Part shown: positions 9,815 to 18,521 of the stretch, in pieces | Position numbering within the stretch: position 1 is the stretch's first letter | Layout: each line of letters begins with the position of its first letter | DNA from: Synergistaceae bacterium | Lineage (GTDB): Bacteria; Synergistota; Synergistia; Synergistales; Aminobacteriaceae | Assembly (NCBI GenBank): GCA_017443945.1 | Contig: JAFSXS010000012.1 | Coordinates: forward strand, 1 to 49,195 | Direction: 5' to 3' | Length of the DNA stretch: 49,195 nucleotides | Notes under the pieces: model-generated | Told to the model about the DNA's origin: nothing | The model's input: only the letters and a program-made list of their open reading frames with translations | Database searches by the model: none | Translations under genes and position numbers: made by a program

Positions 9815-10780
9815 TTATTTTATCACGTTTATAATAGAGTCTAACGGCCTTCTTTGTGCACAAGCTGTAATAACTTCCTCGTCAAGTTCACCGAACCCGA
9901 TAAAAGCTGCAATTATTTCACCGGGTTTAATGCCAAATTCGCGTTTAATTAATTCCTGCCTGTTATTTATCTGCAAGAACTGAAACAAGCAAGACCCAAG
10001 CCCGTGAGCATGTATCGACATAACTAGATAGCCCAGAAAAATCCCAGCGTTTAATAATTCCTGATCGTTAAGTTCAGCAGAATAAAATAATGCTCTGTCG
10101 CAAGTTACAATAAAACAATTATGCACGCACCCCGCACCCGTTACAAAACCGTCGCAATTTCTCAAGATTTTTGCTGTAATTTCCGGATTAGACGAGTAAT
10201 AAACTTTGCATGGCTGTCTGTTACACGCTGAAGGATAATATTTTGCGTCGTCGATTATGGAATTTATTATTTCGCTGCTTATGATTGAATCCTTAAATTT
10301 TCTGATTGAATGCCGGGTTCTCACAAATTCGCGCCAATTCTGCGGAGTATACTTGAAAATTTCTGACTTTGCAAAACGTTCGCAGCCTCCCTTGAAAATA
10401 TTTTGCGGGATATTATATTTTGCGATGAGTGAGTCTAATTCGCTCTTCTCGCTCTCATGGCCTGAAATGGCATTCAACGCAGATTTTATTATCGCAATAC
10501 TTCCGGCCGTCTCGAAATTATTTGCGCTAATTCCGGATTCTATTAATTCAGCGATATTTTGAATCAGTGCGCTATAATTTATTGCGTTGAGATATTTTGT
10601 GTTGCCCATTACTAGACCTTTTTCGAGCATATGAACGGACATAAGAACAGATAAAATTTTTTCCCCGCGTCCTGTTTTCAGAGTCCCGGCTGATTTGTTC
10701 CATTCATCTTTTGCGGCGGATAATGCACTCTTTAAGCGTCTGACCCGCATTACATTTTTTGCGCCAACTAATTTTTTCAC
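9815..10780 (-). CDS. Nitroreductase-fold FMN protein with an N-terminal extension, probably surface-polysaccharide associated
   Basis: This 321-residue protein has a C-terminal nitroreductase (FMN oxidoreductase) fold beginning near residue 155 with RTRHSIRKF and SACNRQPCKVY, both FMN-contacting family motifs. A GxGSC-type motif (HGLGSCLFQF) follows. The first 150 residues are a helical extension that I cannot assign. Similar long nitroreductases occur beside polysaccharide genes, and here an acyltransferase follows. The start is unclear: GTG at 10780 has no good ribosome-binding site. An upstream ATG near 10853 is out of frame with five copies of the 5-mer repeat and would come into frame with three or six. 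Substrate unknown. Confidence 0.7.
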   Translation of the reverse strand: MKKLVGAKNVMRVRRLKSALSAAKDEWNKSAGTLKTGRGEKILSVLMSVHMLEKGLVMGNTKYLNAINYSALIQNIAELIESGISANNFETAGSIAIIKSALNAISGHESEKSELDSLIAKYNIPQNIFKGGCERFAKSEIFKYTPQNWREFVRTRHSIRKFKDSIISSEIINSIIDDAKYYPSACNRQPCKVYYSSNPEITAKILRNCDGFVTGAGCVHNCFIVTCDRALFYSAELNDQELLNAGIFLGYLVMSIHAHGLGSCLFQFLQINNRQELIKREFGIKPGEIIAAFIGFGELDEEVITACAQRRPLDSIINVIK

Positions 10781-10804
10781 AAGCTGCTTAAATGCATAAT
10801 AATA

Positions 10805-10832
10805 GTGATGTGATGTGATGTGATGTGATGTG
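10805..10832 (-). repeat. Pentanucleotide tandem repeat (GTGAT on the plus strand), 5 full copies plus 3 bases
   Basis: GTGAT is repeated five times (10805-10829) followed by GTG. On the gene strand (ATCAC units) the tract begins 2 bases after a TAAAAT -10 hexamer and lies between promoter and start codon of the nitroreductase-fold gene. Confidence 0.95.
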
Positions 10833-10834
10833 CG

Positions 10835-10863
10835 ATTTTACACGACTCATAATATTTTGTCAA
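10835..10863 (-). promoter_or_regulatory. Strong sigma-70-like promoter of the nitroreductase gene, abutting a tandem repeat
   Basis: Reading the minus strand: TTGACA (10863-10858), 17 bases, TAAAAT (10840-10835), then CG and the ATCAC repeat. The -35 is preceded by AAAAGGGGC. The predicted transcription start falls inside the repeat. Confidence 0.75.
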
Positions 10864-10872
10864 GCCCCTTTT

Positions 10873-11268
10873 TTACGATTTTATAAATTCTTCGACGAGT
10901 TCGACTCCGTTTCTTACGCAGTCATCGCATGAACATAAAATTTTACCTGTGCCGACTCCTTTTATTTCTTTGCAGATTGAAGCCCCGCACTTATCCGCAA
11001 ATTTTTTGTGAAGTTCAGCAGCTTTATCACGAATTGGAGAGCCTTTATATTTTGTGAGGCCAAGAATCATTTCAGCACCGCACAAAGCTCCGCAAGTCCC
11101 TTCAGTGCAGCCCATACCCAAACCGAAGCCCGCGCCGAGTCTCCGTAAAATATTTTCGTCGAGTCCTACTTCATCGGCAAACATGCACGCAACAGCCTGA
11201 CAGCAATTATAATGTGCGTTACCGGTTCTGTTCTTGAGTTCGACTGCTTTATCCTGCTTTAATGACAT
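10873..11268 (-). CDS. C_GCAxxG_C_C family protein
   Basis: This 131-residue small cysteine-rich protein is recognised by its ordered cysteines: NCCQAV, then GCTEGTCGALCGAEMILG (the C-GCAxxG core with one change), then CGASIC and CSCDDC near the end. The family is common in anaerobes and is thought to bind a metal or redox centre; its reaction is not known. ATG start at 11268. The stop is followed at once by the promoter of the nitroreductase gene. It appears to be a single-gene unit. Confidence 0.85.
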   Translation of the reverse strand: MSLKQDKAVELKNRTGNAHYNCCQAVACMFADEVGLDENILRRLGAGFGLGMGCTEGTCGALCGAEMILGLTKYKGSPIRDKAAELHKKFADKCGASICKEIKGVGTGKILCSCDDCVRNGVELVEEFIKS

Positions 11269-11333
11269 TATATAATTTTCCCCTCTTTTAAGTATGTGAG
11301 AAAGATTTTATCAGCGAGAGAGAATGCACGCAA

Positions 11334-11430
11334 ATTATGTCATACTTGTTTATGCTGCAAACGGGACCGGCACCGATTGTAAAAAGGTTTGCATTTATAG
11401 ATTTTAAAGTATTCTCAGTATATAATGTAT
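11334..11430 (+). repeat. Intergenic repeat A, copy 1
   Basis: About 97 bases, sharing the core TCATACTTGTTTATGCTGC with copy 2 (13796-13900) and a close variant with copy 3 (32758-32860). It contains the inverted repeat TGCAAAC / GTTTGCA and ends in TATAATGTA. Confidence 0.85.
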
Positions 11431-11683
11431 AAAGAAAATTCCCGCGAAAATTTATAAATCCCAGAAAAATATTTTACTAATACTTTTACCAATACAAAAA
11501 TGTGAGTTAATTTCTATTATCGCAATGATTCACAGAGTAAAAAATTTTTATATCAACAAATAAATTCTCGAAAAAATTTTTACAGCAATTTATCTTGACG
11601 CACAAAACTAATTACTTTATCGCGCTGACATATTTTTTTGCCCGCACAATAAACATTTTCTGGAAGCTATGACAAAAAAACTT

Positions 11684-11770
11684 GAATATTTGTTGTACGT
11701 GTGCACCCCGTTTTTCCCCGTCCGTAATTATAAATGCACGTTTCCGAAAGACTTTATAGAAATTTTCTGC
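11684..11770 (+). repeat. Intergenic repeat B, copy 1
   Basis: It shares TTGTTGTA-GTGTGC, CCGTAATTATAAATGCA and GTTTCCGAAAGACTTTA with copy 2 at 32625-32720, which has an 11-base insertion in the middle. Confidence 0.85.
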
Positions 11771-11839
11771 AAAATTGTATCAATTAATCTGCTAAAATTC
11801 TGAGTAATATAATTTTACATAAGGGAGCAAAAATTTTTT

Positions 11840-12316
11840 ATGGTCGAAGCGATTCATAAAGTTAGAGACTCACTTGACAAGCTCGGAGCCTCTGACATTG
11901 AGATAAAAATTTCTGACAACACAATTTTTACAGTTGATGACGCAGCAAACGCAATCGGAGTAACACCCGGCGAAATCTTGAAGAGTTTAATATTTATACT
12001 GGACAAGAAGCAGCCCTGTTTAATCTTAATGAGCGGTGCAAATAAAGTCGACTCAAAACTTGCAGCACTATCACTCGGAGGCAAACGAGGCCGCATGATG
12101 AGTCCTGATGAAGTCTTTGCGCGCTACGGTTTCAAAATTGGAGGCGTTCCCCCGCTTGGTTATTCTGAAAATTTGCCGGCTGTCCTCGATGAAGATTTAT
12201 TCACGCATAAAATAGTCTGGAGTGCAGCAGGTACGGATCACGCGTTTTTCCCCGTTGAACCTGAACGATTATTAGCACTCACTCACGGAATCAAAGCAAA
12301 CATAAAGAAGGAATAA
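11840..12316 (+). CDS. YbaK/EbsC-type aminoacyl-tRNA deacylase
   Basis: This 158-residue trans-editing domain protein hydrolyses mischarged aminoacyl-tRNA (Cys- or Ala-tRNA-Pro in characterised members). The family pattern is visible: the N-terminal TVDDAANAIGV, then KSLIFILDKKQPCLILMSGANKVD, where Lys49 matches the conserved catalytic Lys. IGGVPPLGY and WSAAGTDHAFF follow. The length is typical. ATG start behind AAGGGAG with an A5T6 spacer. A MATE exporter starts 6 bases after the stop and is surely co-transcribed, though no functional link is obvious. Confidence 0.88.
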   Translation: MVEAIHKVRDSLDKLGASDIEIKISDNTIFTVDDAANAIGVTPGEILKSLIFILDKKQPCLILMSGANKVDSKLAALSLGGKRGRMMSPDEVFARYGFKIGGVPPLGYSENLPAVLDEDLFTHKIVWSAAGTDHAFFPVEPERLLALTHGIKANIKKE

Positions 12317-12322
12317 TTTATC

Positions 12323-13681
12323 ATGAAGACTAACGAAGATAAACAAGCAATTTTTGAGTCTTGGCCTATCCCGAAGGCACTTGCAGAGCTCGCTATACCG
12401 ATGATATTCGGGCAATTAATTATATTGATTTATAATCTTGCTGACACGTTTTTTATCGGACGCACAAATAATCATTTAATGGTCGCCGGAGTCTCGTTAT
12501 TATTGCCGGTATTCAATATTTCGATAACGTTTGCAAATTTATTCGGAGTCGGCGGAGGCACGTTAATATCGCGTTTAATGGGTGCAGGACGTAACGATGA
12601 AGCAAAGTCCGTAAGCTCATTTTGCTTTTACATGACAATTTTGACGGCTGGAATTTATGCGGGATTGATTTATATTTTCATGGATCCTGTATTAAAACTT
12701 TTGGGCGCGAGTCCTGACACGATTTTATTTGCCGGACAATATACTTTTTGCGTTATAGTAATAGGAGCGATTCCGACAATTTTAGGAATGACTCTCGCAA
12801 ATTTTCTGCGTTCGACTGGATATGCAAAGCAGGCCGGTTTTGGTGTCTCAATGGGAGGAATAATAAATATTTTTCTTGACCCGTTATTTATGTTTGTCTT
12901 GCTGCCAAAGGGTTATGAAGTTCTCGGGGCGGGCATCGCTACAATGTTATCAAATTTGATTATATGCGTGTATTTCCTGATTGTGATATGCAGGTTGAAG
13001 AATAGCATTTTATCGCTGTCAATAAAAAATTTTCGTGCGTCCCTGCAAAATATCAAGTCAATTTTTTATGTGGGAGTACCTGCTGCAATTGCCGTAACTT
13101 TATTTGACGTTACGTATATTATAATCGATAAATTAATGTCGCTTTATGGTGATGTGCCTTTAGCTGCTGTCGGGATAGTTTTGAAAGCTGAGAGACTGCC
13201 GTTAAATGTCGGAATAGGGCTTTGTATGGGAATGATGCCATTAGCAGCTTATAATTATTCGTCGGGAAATTTTGCGAGAATGCGTGAGGCTGTAAATTTT
13301 TCGCGATTAGTGGGGCTTGTAATTGGATTTGTGAGTGTTGCATTGTACGAGATTTTTGCGGCAGACATTATGAAAATTTTTATTGAGGACTCTAAAACTG
13401 TTGAATTAGGGACTCATTTTTTGCGCGCGAGGACTCTTGCGACACCGTTTATGTTTATATGCTTTCACTTGGTGAACTTTTTTCAAGCTGTTGGGATGGG
13501 GGATCGTGCGTTAATTTTGGGTTCTGCAAGGTGGGTAGTGTTTAATATTCCGTTATTGTTCGTGTTAAATTATATTTTCGGGATGTACGGAATAGTATGG
13601 ACGCAAGTTATCGCGGATATAATGATGACTCTTGTATCTATAATAGTGTACAAAAAATTTATTGCGCAATATAAATTATAG
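12323..13681 (+). CDS. MATE-family multidrug/cation antiporter
   Basis: This 452-residue membrane exporter has about 12 hydrophobic helices. The family N-terminus is clear: LAIPMIFGQLIILIYNLADTFFIGR, followed by GVGGGTLISRLMGAGR. MATE proteins export drugs or metabolites in exchange for Na+ or H+; this sequence looks closest to the NorM/MepA-like bacterial group, but the substrate cannot be read. It starts 6 bases after the YbaK gene. A decayed copy of its own near-3' segment (native 13502-13574) follows the stop at 13684-13746. Confidence 0.9.
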   Translation: MKTNEDKQAIFESWPIPKALAELAIPMIFGQLIILIYNLADTFFIGRTNNHLMVAGVSLLLPVFNISITFANLFGVGGGTLISRLMGAGRNDEAKSVSSFCFYMTILTAGIYAGLIYIFMDPVLKLLGASPDTILFAGQYTFCVIVIGAIPTILGMTLANFLRSTGYAKQAGFGVSMGGIINIFLDPLFMFVLLPKGYEVLGAGIATMLSNLIICVYFLIVICRLKNSILSLSIKNFRASLQNIKSIFYVGVPAAIAVTLFDVTYIIIDKLMSLYGDVPLAAVGIVLKAERLPLNVGIGLCMGMMPLAAYNYSSGNFARMREAVNFSRLVGLVIGFVSVALYEIFAADIMKIFIEDSKTVELGTHFLRARTLATPFMFICFHLVNFFQAVGMGDRALILGSARWVVFNIPLLFVLNYIFGMYGIVWTQVIADIMMTLVSIIVYKKFIAQYKL

Positions 13682-13683
13682 TG

Positions 13684-13746
13684 CGGATTATGCGTTAATT
13701 TTGGGTTCTGCAAGGTGGGTAGTGTTATTGTTCGTGCTAAATTATG
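13684..13746 (+). pseudogene. Decayed partial copy of the MATE gene 3' region
   Basis: The sequence from GCGTTAATTTTGGG to the start of the TAAATTAT segment repeats 13508-13574 with a 12-base deletion and a few substitutions. It lies just after the MATE stop codon and is too short to encode anything. Confidence 0.85.
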
Positions 13747-13795
13747 TATAATAATACAGTCAGCACACTTTAATAGCAGTAAAAACTTTTTGTAT

Positions 13796-13900
13796 ATTAT
13801 GTCATACTTGTTTATGCTGCTAGCAACGGGAGTAGCACCGGTTGTAAAAAGTTTTTTGCTTTTGACTAAAGTGTTTTCGCTATAATGTACAAAAATTTTT
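13796..13900 (+). repeat. Intergenic repeat A, copy 2, carrying a likely -10 for the FkbM gene
   Basis: It matches copy 1 exactly over 22 bases around TCATACTTGTTTATGCTGC and keeps the inverted repeat as AGCAA / TTGCT. It ends with TATAAT (13881-13886), 33 bases ahead of the FkbM start, so the repeat may supply that gene's promoter. Confidence 0.85.
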
Positions 13901-13918
13901 ATGAAAGGATTAATATTT

Positions 13919-14724
13919 ATGAAGTTTACAAAGTTTATTCCCGGTTTCATTAAGCGCAAAATCAAGGCAACAACATTTTATAAAGTCTACGCAATTTACA
14001 CTAGGGGGGGGGGGGGGGATGTATCGCGCAGAAGGACGGACATGTTATTAACTGCGGAGCTACTTACTCACAATTTGGCGAAGACTGCATAATACGCGCT
14101 ATATTTGAGTGTCTCGGAATTGAGAAGCCTTCATATATTGACATTGGAGCAAATGACCCGTTTTTACGCAGCAACACAGCATTATTTTACGATCAAGGCT
14201 CACGGGGAATTAACATCGAACCAAATCCGATTTTATTCAAGAGAATCGAATCAGCCCGCAAAGAAGATATTAACATTATGGCCGGAATAGGCGAGTCAGA
14301 TTCTGTCATGCAATTTTACTTAATGGACGCTGACACTTTAAGCACTTTCTCAAAGCAGGAAGCAGAATCATATCGCGATAATCACGGGTTTAATATAATC
14401 GGCACAATAAATGTAAATGTTATCACGCTAAAATCTATAATCGATAAATATTGCGCGGGAGTCTTTCCTGATTTTATGTCGCTCGATACGGAAGGACTCG
14501 ACGAAATTATTTTACGCACGTTAAAAGATTGTCCTTCGCTCCCAAAAGTTATTTGCACAGAGACATGGGAGTATGGCCGGAAAGTTCATCATATTCCGGA
14601 AGTGTGTGAAATTCTTGAGCCTCTTGGTTATATGCTGCTGATTGATAATAGATTGAATTCAATTTTTGTTATGCGCGGCTTATGGGAGAATGCGATAAAC
14701 AGCAAAAAATTTCGGGACTCATAG
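13919..14724 (+). CDS. FkbM-family methyltransferase, out of frame at a G15 tract (probably phase-variable, OFF here)
   Basis: Full-length reading requires a frameshift. Codons 1-28 (MKFTKFIPGFIKRKIKA...) run from ATG 13919, which has AAAGGA nine bases upstream, into a run of 15 G (14004-14018). In that frame translation ends at 14092. One frame over, the sequence after the tract is open to 14724 and encodes a typical FkbM SAM methyltransferase: YSQFGEDCIIRA, YIDIGANDP, GINIEPNP, then FMSLDTEGLDEI and the usual tail. Sixteen or thirteen Gs would restore one protein of about 268 residues. Either the gene is switched off by slippage or the G count is a sequencing or assembly error. The likely role is methylation of a surface glycan. 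Confidence 0.85.
14004..14018 (+). repeat. Homopolymer G15 tract inside the FkbM gene
   Basis: Fifteen consecutive G between an ACTA and ATGTATC context. Tracts of this type are classic slippage sites for phase variation of surface-modification genes. Confidence 0.95.
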
Positions 14725-14758
14725 TATAATGAATCACAAAATTTTTTATGAAAGGGGC

Positions 14759-14787
14759 TTGACACATGATTCATAATTTTGTAAAAT
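14759..14787 (+). promoter_or_regulatory. Strong sigma-70-like promoter ahead of the sugar methyltransferase, abutting a tandem repeat
   Basis: TTGACA (14759-14764), 17 bases, TAAAAT (14782-14787); the heptamer repeat begins at 14789. The -35 is preceded by AAAGGGGC, as at the promoter at 10835-10863. Confidence 0.75.
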
Positions 14788-14788
14788 T

Positions 14789-14820
14789 GGTTATCGGTTA
14801 TCGGTTATCGGTTATCGGTT
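14789..14820 (+). repeat. Heptanucleotide tandem repeat (GGTTATC), 4 full copies plus 4 bases
   Basis: Perfect copies start at 14789, 14796, 14803 and 14810, followed by GGTT. The tract spans the predicted transcription start of the promoter at 14759-14787 and also lies in a 45-codon open frame from ATG 14766 to a TGA at 14901, which overlaps the ATG at 14896. Confidence 0.97.
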
Positions 14821-14969
14821 CTTATTGTCTTAATGATTCCCAGTTAAATTTATTCTCGTTGCGTAATGATTCTTGCTCTATGAGGAGGAGTCATAATGCG
14901 TGAGTTCATGAAGAAACATTTTCCAGCGTTAAGGCCTGTTGTGCGTTATTTTCGCAGTTATATCCTTTA

Positions 14970-15710
14970 GTGTGCTATCTTGCTTCAAAATATGATTCAG
15001 TGTTTAAAGATTTCAAGCGCAATTGTTTCTATAACCGCATTCTTGAATGTACCAGCGAACAAGAAGAATACGGCAGCCATATGTTGAAATTAATTGCAAA
15101 GATTCCAAATTTCAGTCCGACATTTGAAGACTGGCGGGAATTTGCAAAAAATGACCTCTACGGCAATCCGAGAGTATATCCCGTAAAATTTGACGGCGGG
15201 AAAATTAATCTCTCAAGCACTACAATCAGATATGTAAAAGTTCTCGGCGATATAATTTCAATGTTCGACACAAGCGAAATAAAAACTGTTGCAGAAATAG
15301 GAGTCGGTTACGGCGGACAATGCAGAATCATAATAAACAAATTACCGATAGAATCATATTCACTTTTTGATCTGCCGGAAGTACTTGGCCTCGCTGAAAA
15401 ATTTTTGTCTCACTACGACGAGGGACGCAGAAATATTCGTTACATCGACGGCAGACATATTTATGTGAGTGACAATTATGATTTCTTCATGAGTAATTAT
15501 GCTTTCACTGAATTAAGGCGCGAGATTCAGGATTATTACATGGAAAAAGTAATCTTGAAATCAAAAGCGGGCTATATAACTTGGAATGAATTTTCTGAGA
15601 ATTGTTTTAGCGGCTATTCTGTCGATGAATTTATGAAGATTATACCCGGTTCCTCAAGAATCGAAATTGATTATCCCGGTGAATGCTTAGTAGTCTGGGG
15701 CAATAAGTAG
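14970..15710 (+). CDS. Putative sugar O-methyltransferase, N-terminus apparently frameshifted
   Basis: The main frame gives up to 246 residues of a SAM-dependent methyltransferase of the putative sugar O-methyltransferase type: TVAEIGVGYGGQCRI is the SAM-binding glycine motif, SYSLFDLPEVLGLAE follows, and FFMSNYAFTELRREIQDYYM is the conserved central block. GTG 14970 is only the first possible start in this frame and has no ribosome-binding site. Just upstream, ATG 14896 has an excellent site (GAGGAG) and encodes a 24-residue basic segment (MREFMKKHFPALRPVVRYFR...) typical of such enzymes' N-termini, ending at TAG 14968-14970. The gene is therefore probably one reading frame broken by an indel near 14960. 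Glycan methylation is inferred from family and neighbours. Confidence 0.7.
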   Translation: MCYLASKYDSVFKDFKRNCFYNRILECTSEQEEYGSHMLKLIAKIPNFSPTFEDWREFAKNDLYGNPRVYPVKFDGGKINLSSTTIRYVKVLGDIISMFDTSEIKTVAEIGVGYGGQCRIIINKLPIESYSLFDLPEVLGLAEKFLSHYDEGRRNIRYIDGRHIYVSDNYDFFMSNYAFTELRREIQDYYMEKVILKSKAGYITWNEFSENCFSGYSVDEFMKIIPGSSRIEIDYPGECLVVWGNK

Positions 15711-15722
15711 CGCAAAAAAAAT

Positions 15723-15750
15723 TCCCGGCCGTTAATGACCGGGGAAAAAT
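15723..15750. terminator. Bidirectional terminator between the sugar methyltransferase and ilvD
   Basis: CCCGG and CCGGG flank about 10 bases, with A7 before and A5T5 after, between convergent genes. Confidence 0.7.
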
Positions 15751-15752
15751 TT

Positions 15753-17426
15753 TTATTCGAGTATTGCGCCTTTGTCGGCACTCGTAACGAGTTTTGCATA
15801 ACGCGCAAGATAACCGGTTTTAATTTTTGGCTCGTTGGGAGTCCAATTTTCGCGGCGTTTTGCGAGTTCCTCATCAGAAACTTTCAGAGTTATGCTGTAA
15901 TTATTTATGTCAATCGCAATAATATCACCTTCATGAACGAGTCCGATATTACCTCCTGCAGCTGCTTCCGGTGAAACATGGCCGATACTTGCTCCCCTTG
16001 TTGCGCCTGAAAATCTGCCGTCAGTGATAAGTGCAACGCTTGTATCGAGTCCCATTCCGCAAATTGCGCTTGTAGGATTCAACATTTCGCGCATTCCGGG
16101 GCCTCCCTTTGGTCCTTCATAGCGAATTACAATAACGTCGCCGGGCTTGATGACTTCTCCGGAATAAATTGCTTTGATTGCGTCATCTTCTGAGTCAAAG
16201 ACTCTTGCGGGGCCTTCGTGCTTCATCATTTCAGGAGCTACAGCAGACCTCTTCACAACGCAGCCGTCCGGGGCGAGATTACCCTTTAATACTGCGATTC
16301 CTCCGTTCGGTGAATATGGCTTATCGATCGGGCGTATAATATTTTCGTTGAGGTTATGTGCGTCTGCGATATTTTCAGCGACAGTTTTTCCCGTTGCAGT
16401 AATTAAACTCGTGTCAATTAAATTTTTCTTCGCAAGCTCATTCATTACGGCATAGACTCCTCCGGCGCGGTCAAGATCTTCCATGAAAGTATCACCAGCC
16501 GGCGCTAAGTGGCATAAATTCGGGGTGCGTTCGCTGATTTCGTTTGCGTGGCTTAAATCTATAGTTATTCCGGCCTCGTGAGCAATTGCAGGCAAATGGA
16601 GCATTGTATTTGTTGAGCAGCCTAACGCCATGTCAACGGCCTCTGCGTTATTGAATGCTTGCTGAGTCATAATATCGCGCGGACAAATATTTTTCTCGAC
16701 GAGTTCCATAATTTTCATGCCGGTTAATTTCGCGAGTCTTATTCTTGCGGAGTAAGGAGCTGGAATCGTCCCGTTGCCCCTTAATGACATGCCGATAGCT
16801 TCAGTCAAACAGTTCATAGAATTAGCCGTGTACATTCCTGAACATGAACCGCACGAAGGGCAGGCATTTTCTGTATAGTCATTGACTCCGGCCTCGTCAA
16901 GTTTTCCTGCGTGATAAGCTCCTACAGCCTCGAACATATGACTCAAACAAGTGCGCCGGCCGTCCTTCAAGTGTCCTGCGAGCATAGGTCCTCCCGCACA
17001 AAAAATTGTAGGAATATTTACGCGTGCAGCTGCCATTAATAAGCCGGGAACGTTTTTATCGCAGTTAGGAATCATTACAAGCCCGTCGAACTGATGAGCT
17101 AGAGTCATTGCTTCTGTAGAGTCTGCAATTAAATCACGCGAGACCAAAGAATATTTCATCCCGATATGACCCATTGCAATCCCGTCGCACACAGCAATAG
17201 CAGGAAACATTATAGGCGTTCCTCCTGCTGCTCTGATTCCTGCTTTGACGGCCTCTGCGATTTGATTCAAGTGCATATGACCTGGCACTATCTCGCTGAA
17301 GGAATTAACGACTCCGATTATAGGGCGTGAAATTTCTTCTTTCGTGAACCCGAGCGCATAAAGCAGACTCAAATTAGGAGTTCTCTCAACGCCCGATTTG
17401 ATATTATCACTTCGATACGTCGTCAA
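15753..17426 (-). CDS. ilvD: Dihydroxy-acid dehydratase
   Basis: This 557-residue Fe-S enzyme of the IlvD/Edd family dehydrates 2,3-dihydroxy-isovalerate and -methylvalerate to the keto acids of valine and isoleucine. The cluster ligands appear in NCDKNVPG and [36 protein letters not shown] is the conserved C-terminal signature. The length is typical. Its ATG lies inside the end of ilvC (20-base overlap), so the two are translationally coupled in one operon. Confidence 0.97.
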   Translation of the reverse strand: MTTYRSDNIKSGVERTPNLSLLYALGFTKEEISRPIIGVVNSFSEIVPGHMHLNQIAEAVKAGIRAAGGTPIMFPAIAVCDGIAMGHIGMKYSLVSRDLIADSTEAMTLAHQFDGLVMIPNCDKNVPGLLMAAARVNIPTIFCAGGPMLAGHLKDGRRTCLSHMFEAVGAYHAGKLDEAGVNDYTENACPSCGSCSGMYTANSMNCLTEAIGMSLRGNGTIPAPYSARIRLAKLTGMKIMELVEKNICPRDIMTQQAFNNAEAVDMALGCSTNTMLHLPAIAHEAGITIDLSHANEISERTPNLCHLAPAGDTFMEDLDRAGGVYAVMNELAKKNLIDTSLITATGKTVAENIADAHNLNENIIRPIDKPYSPNGGIAVLKGNLAPDGCVVKRSAVAPEMMKHEGPARVFDSEDDAIKAIYSGEVIKPGDVIVIRYEGPKGGPGMREMLNPTSAICGMGLDTSVALITDGRFSGATRGASIGHVSPEAAAGGNIGLVHEGDIIAIDINNYSITLKVSDEELAKRRENWTPNEPKIKTGYLARYAKLVTSADKGAILE

Positions 17427-18426
17427 GGCTTGAACCGTCCTTCCATAACATTTGTTCGCGTAATTCCTTGCCGATTACTTCCATAGGGTGCTTGGCCAAT
17501 TGATCGCGCTTTGAGTTAAAGAATGTGCGGCCGTTTTTGTTTTCTGCGATCCAGCGTCCTGCAAAAGTTCCGTCCTGAATGTCAGCTAAAACTTTTCGCA
17601 TGTTAGCTTTTACTTTGTCATGAGGTAAAACGCGCGGGCCTGATACGTACTCGCCAAATTCAGCCGTGTCAGAGATTGAATAATTCATAGCAGCGACTCC
17701 GCCTCTGTTGACGAGATCAATAATTAATTTCATCTCGTGAATGCATTCAAAATAAGCGTTGACAGGATCATAACCAGCCTCGCAAAGAACTTCAAATCCG
17801 CACTGCATTAAATCGACGACTCCTCCGCACAAAACAGTTTGTTCACCGAATAAATCAGTTTCTGTTTCCTGCTGCATTGTTGTTTCGAGGACTCCTGCGC
17901 GCGCACCTCCGATTCCAGCGATATAAGCAAGTGCAGTGTCGAGACATTTTCCGGACGCGTCCTGTTCAACAGCAACGAGACATGGAACTCCTTTACCCGC
18001 GACATATTGACTTCTTACAGTGTGGCCGGGTCCCTTAGGTGCAGCCATGAAGACATCTACTCCCTTAGGTGCAACTATTTGCTTATAACGAATATTGAAC
18101 CCGTGAGCAAATGCGATAGTTTTTCCTTCTGTCAAGTAGGGTGCGATTTCGGATTTGTACATGTCGGCTTGCTTCTCGTCATTGATGAGTATCATAATAA
18201 TATCTGCTGCCTTAGTGCATTCACTGACGGTCATAACTGTAAAGCCGTCTTTCTCAGCGATCGGCCAAGATTTTCCGCCCTTGTAGAGTCCGACGATGAC
18301 ATCACAGCCGGAGTCGCGTAAGTTCATTGCGTGTGCGTGGCCTTGTGAACCGTAGCCGATGATAGCAATTTTCTTGCCTGTAAGTTTGCCTAAATCACAG
18401 TCTTTCTCATAATAAACGCGTGCCAT
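17407..18426 (-). CDS. ilvC: Ketol-acid reductoisomerase (NADP+), class I
   Basis: This 339-residue enzyme isomerises and reduces acetolactate or acetohydroxybutyrate in valine and isoleucine synthesis. It has the N-terminal Rossmann motif [10 protein letters not shown] (residues 24-33), GLYKGGKSW in the cofactor-selecting loop, and [12 protein letters not shown] with metal-binding Asp and Glu in the helical domain. The ATG at 18426 (MARVYYEKD) is preceded by AAGGAGAG; an in-frame ATG at 18447 lies upstream of that site and is rejected. It is the first gene of ilvC-ilvD. No T-box or branched-chain leader peptide was seen in the 95-base divergent gap. Confidence 0.97.
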   Translation of the reverse strand: MARVYYEKDCDLGKLTGKKIAIIGYGSQGHAHAMNLRDSGCDVIVGLYKGGKSWPIAEKDGFTVMTVSECTKAADIIMILINDEKQADMYKSEIAPYLTEGKTIAFAHGFNIRYKQIVAPKGVDVFMAAPKGPGHTVRSQYVAGKGVPCLVAVEQDASGKCLDTALAYIAGIGGARAGVLETTMQQETETDLFGEQTVLCGGVVDLMQCGFEVLCEAGYDPVNAYFECIHEMKLIIDLVNRGGVAAMNYSISDTAEFGEYVSGPRVLPHDKVKANMRKVLADIQDGTFAGRWIAENKNGRTFFNSKRDQLAKHPMEVIGKELREQMLWKDGSSLDDVSK

Positions 18427-18508
18427 AAAAAAATTACTCTCCTTCATAAATAAATATCAGCGTAAAAAAGTTTAGAATATTTTAGCAGAAAAAAATTTAA
18501 CTTCACGC

Positions 18509-18514
18509 TATAAT
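18509..18514 (+). promoter_or_regulatory. -10 element placing the methyltransferase start codon at the transcription start
   Basis: A perfect TATAAT ends 7 bases before the ATG at 18522, and no ribosome-binding site is present. The message would begin at or next to the A of the start codon, that is, leaderless. No good -35 is visible. Confidence 0.6.
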
Positions 18515-18521
18515 TTCAAAT

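Larger units (their letters stand above)
11269..11839. other. 571-base gene-free AT-rich region with repeats A1 and B1
   Basis: No credible reading frame is seen on either strand. It holds one copy each of repeat A (11334-11430) and repeat B (11684-11770), described separately, and between them AT-rich sequence with several AAAATTTT palindromes. The upstream regions of the divergent genes at 10873-11268 and 11840 must lie at its two ends. Confidence 0.7.

Noticed and set aside
18427-18521. T-box or leader-peptide attenuator ahead of ilvC
   Set aside because: The gap is only 95 bases, with no T-box core, no branched-chain codon run and no terminator.
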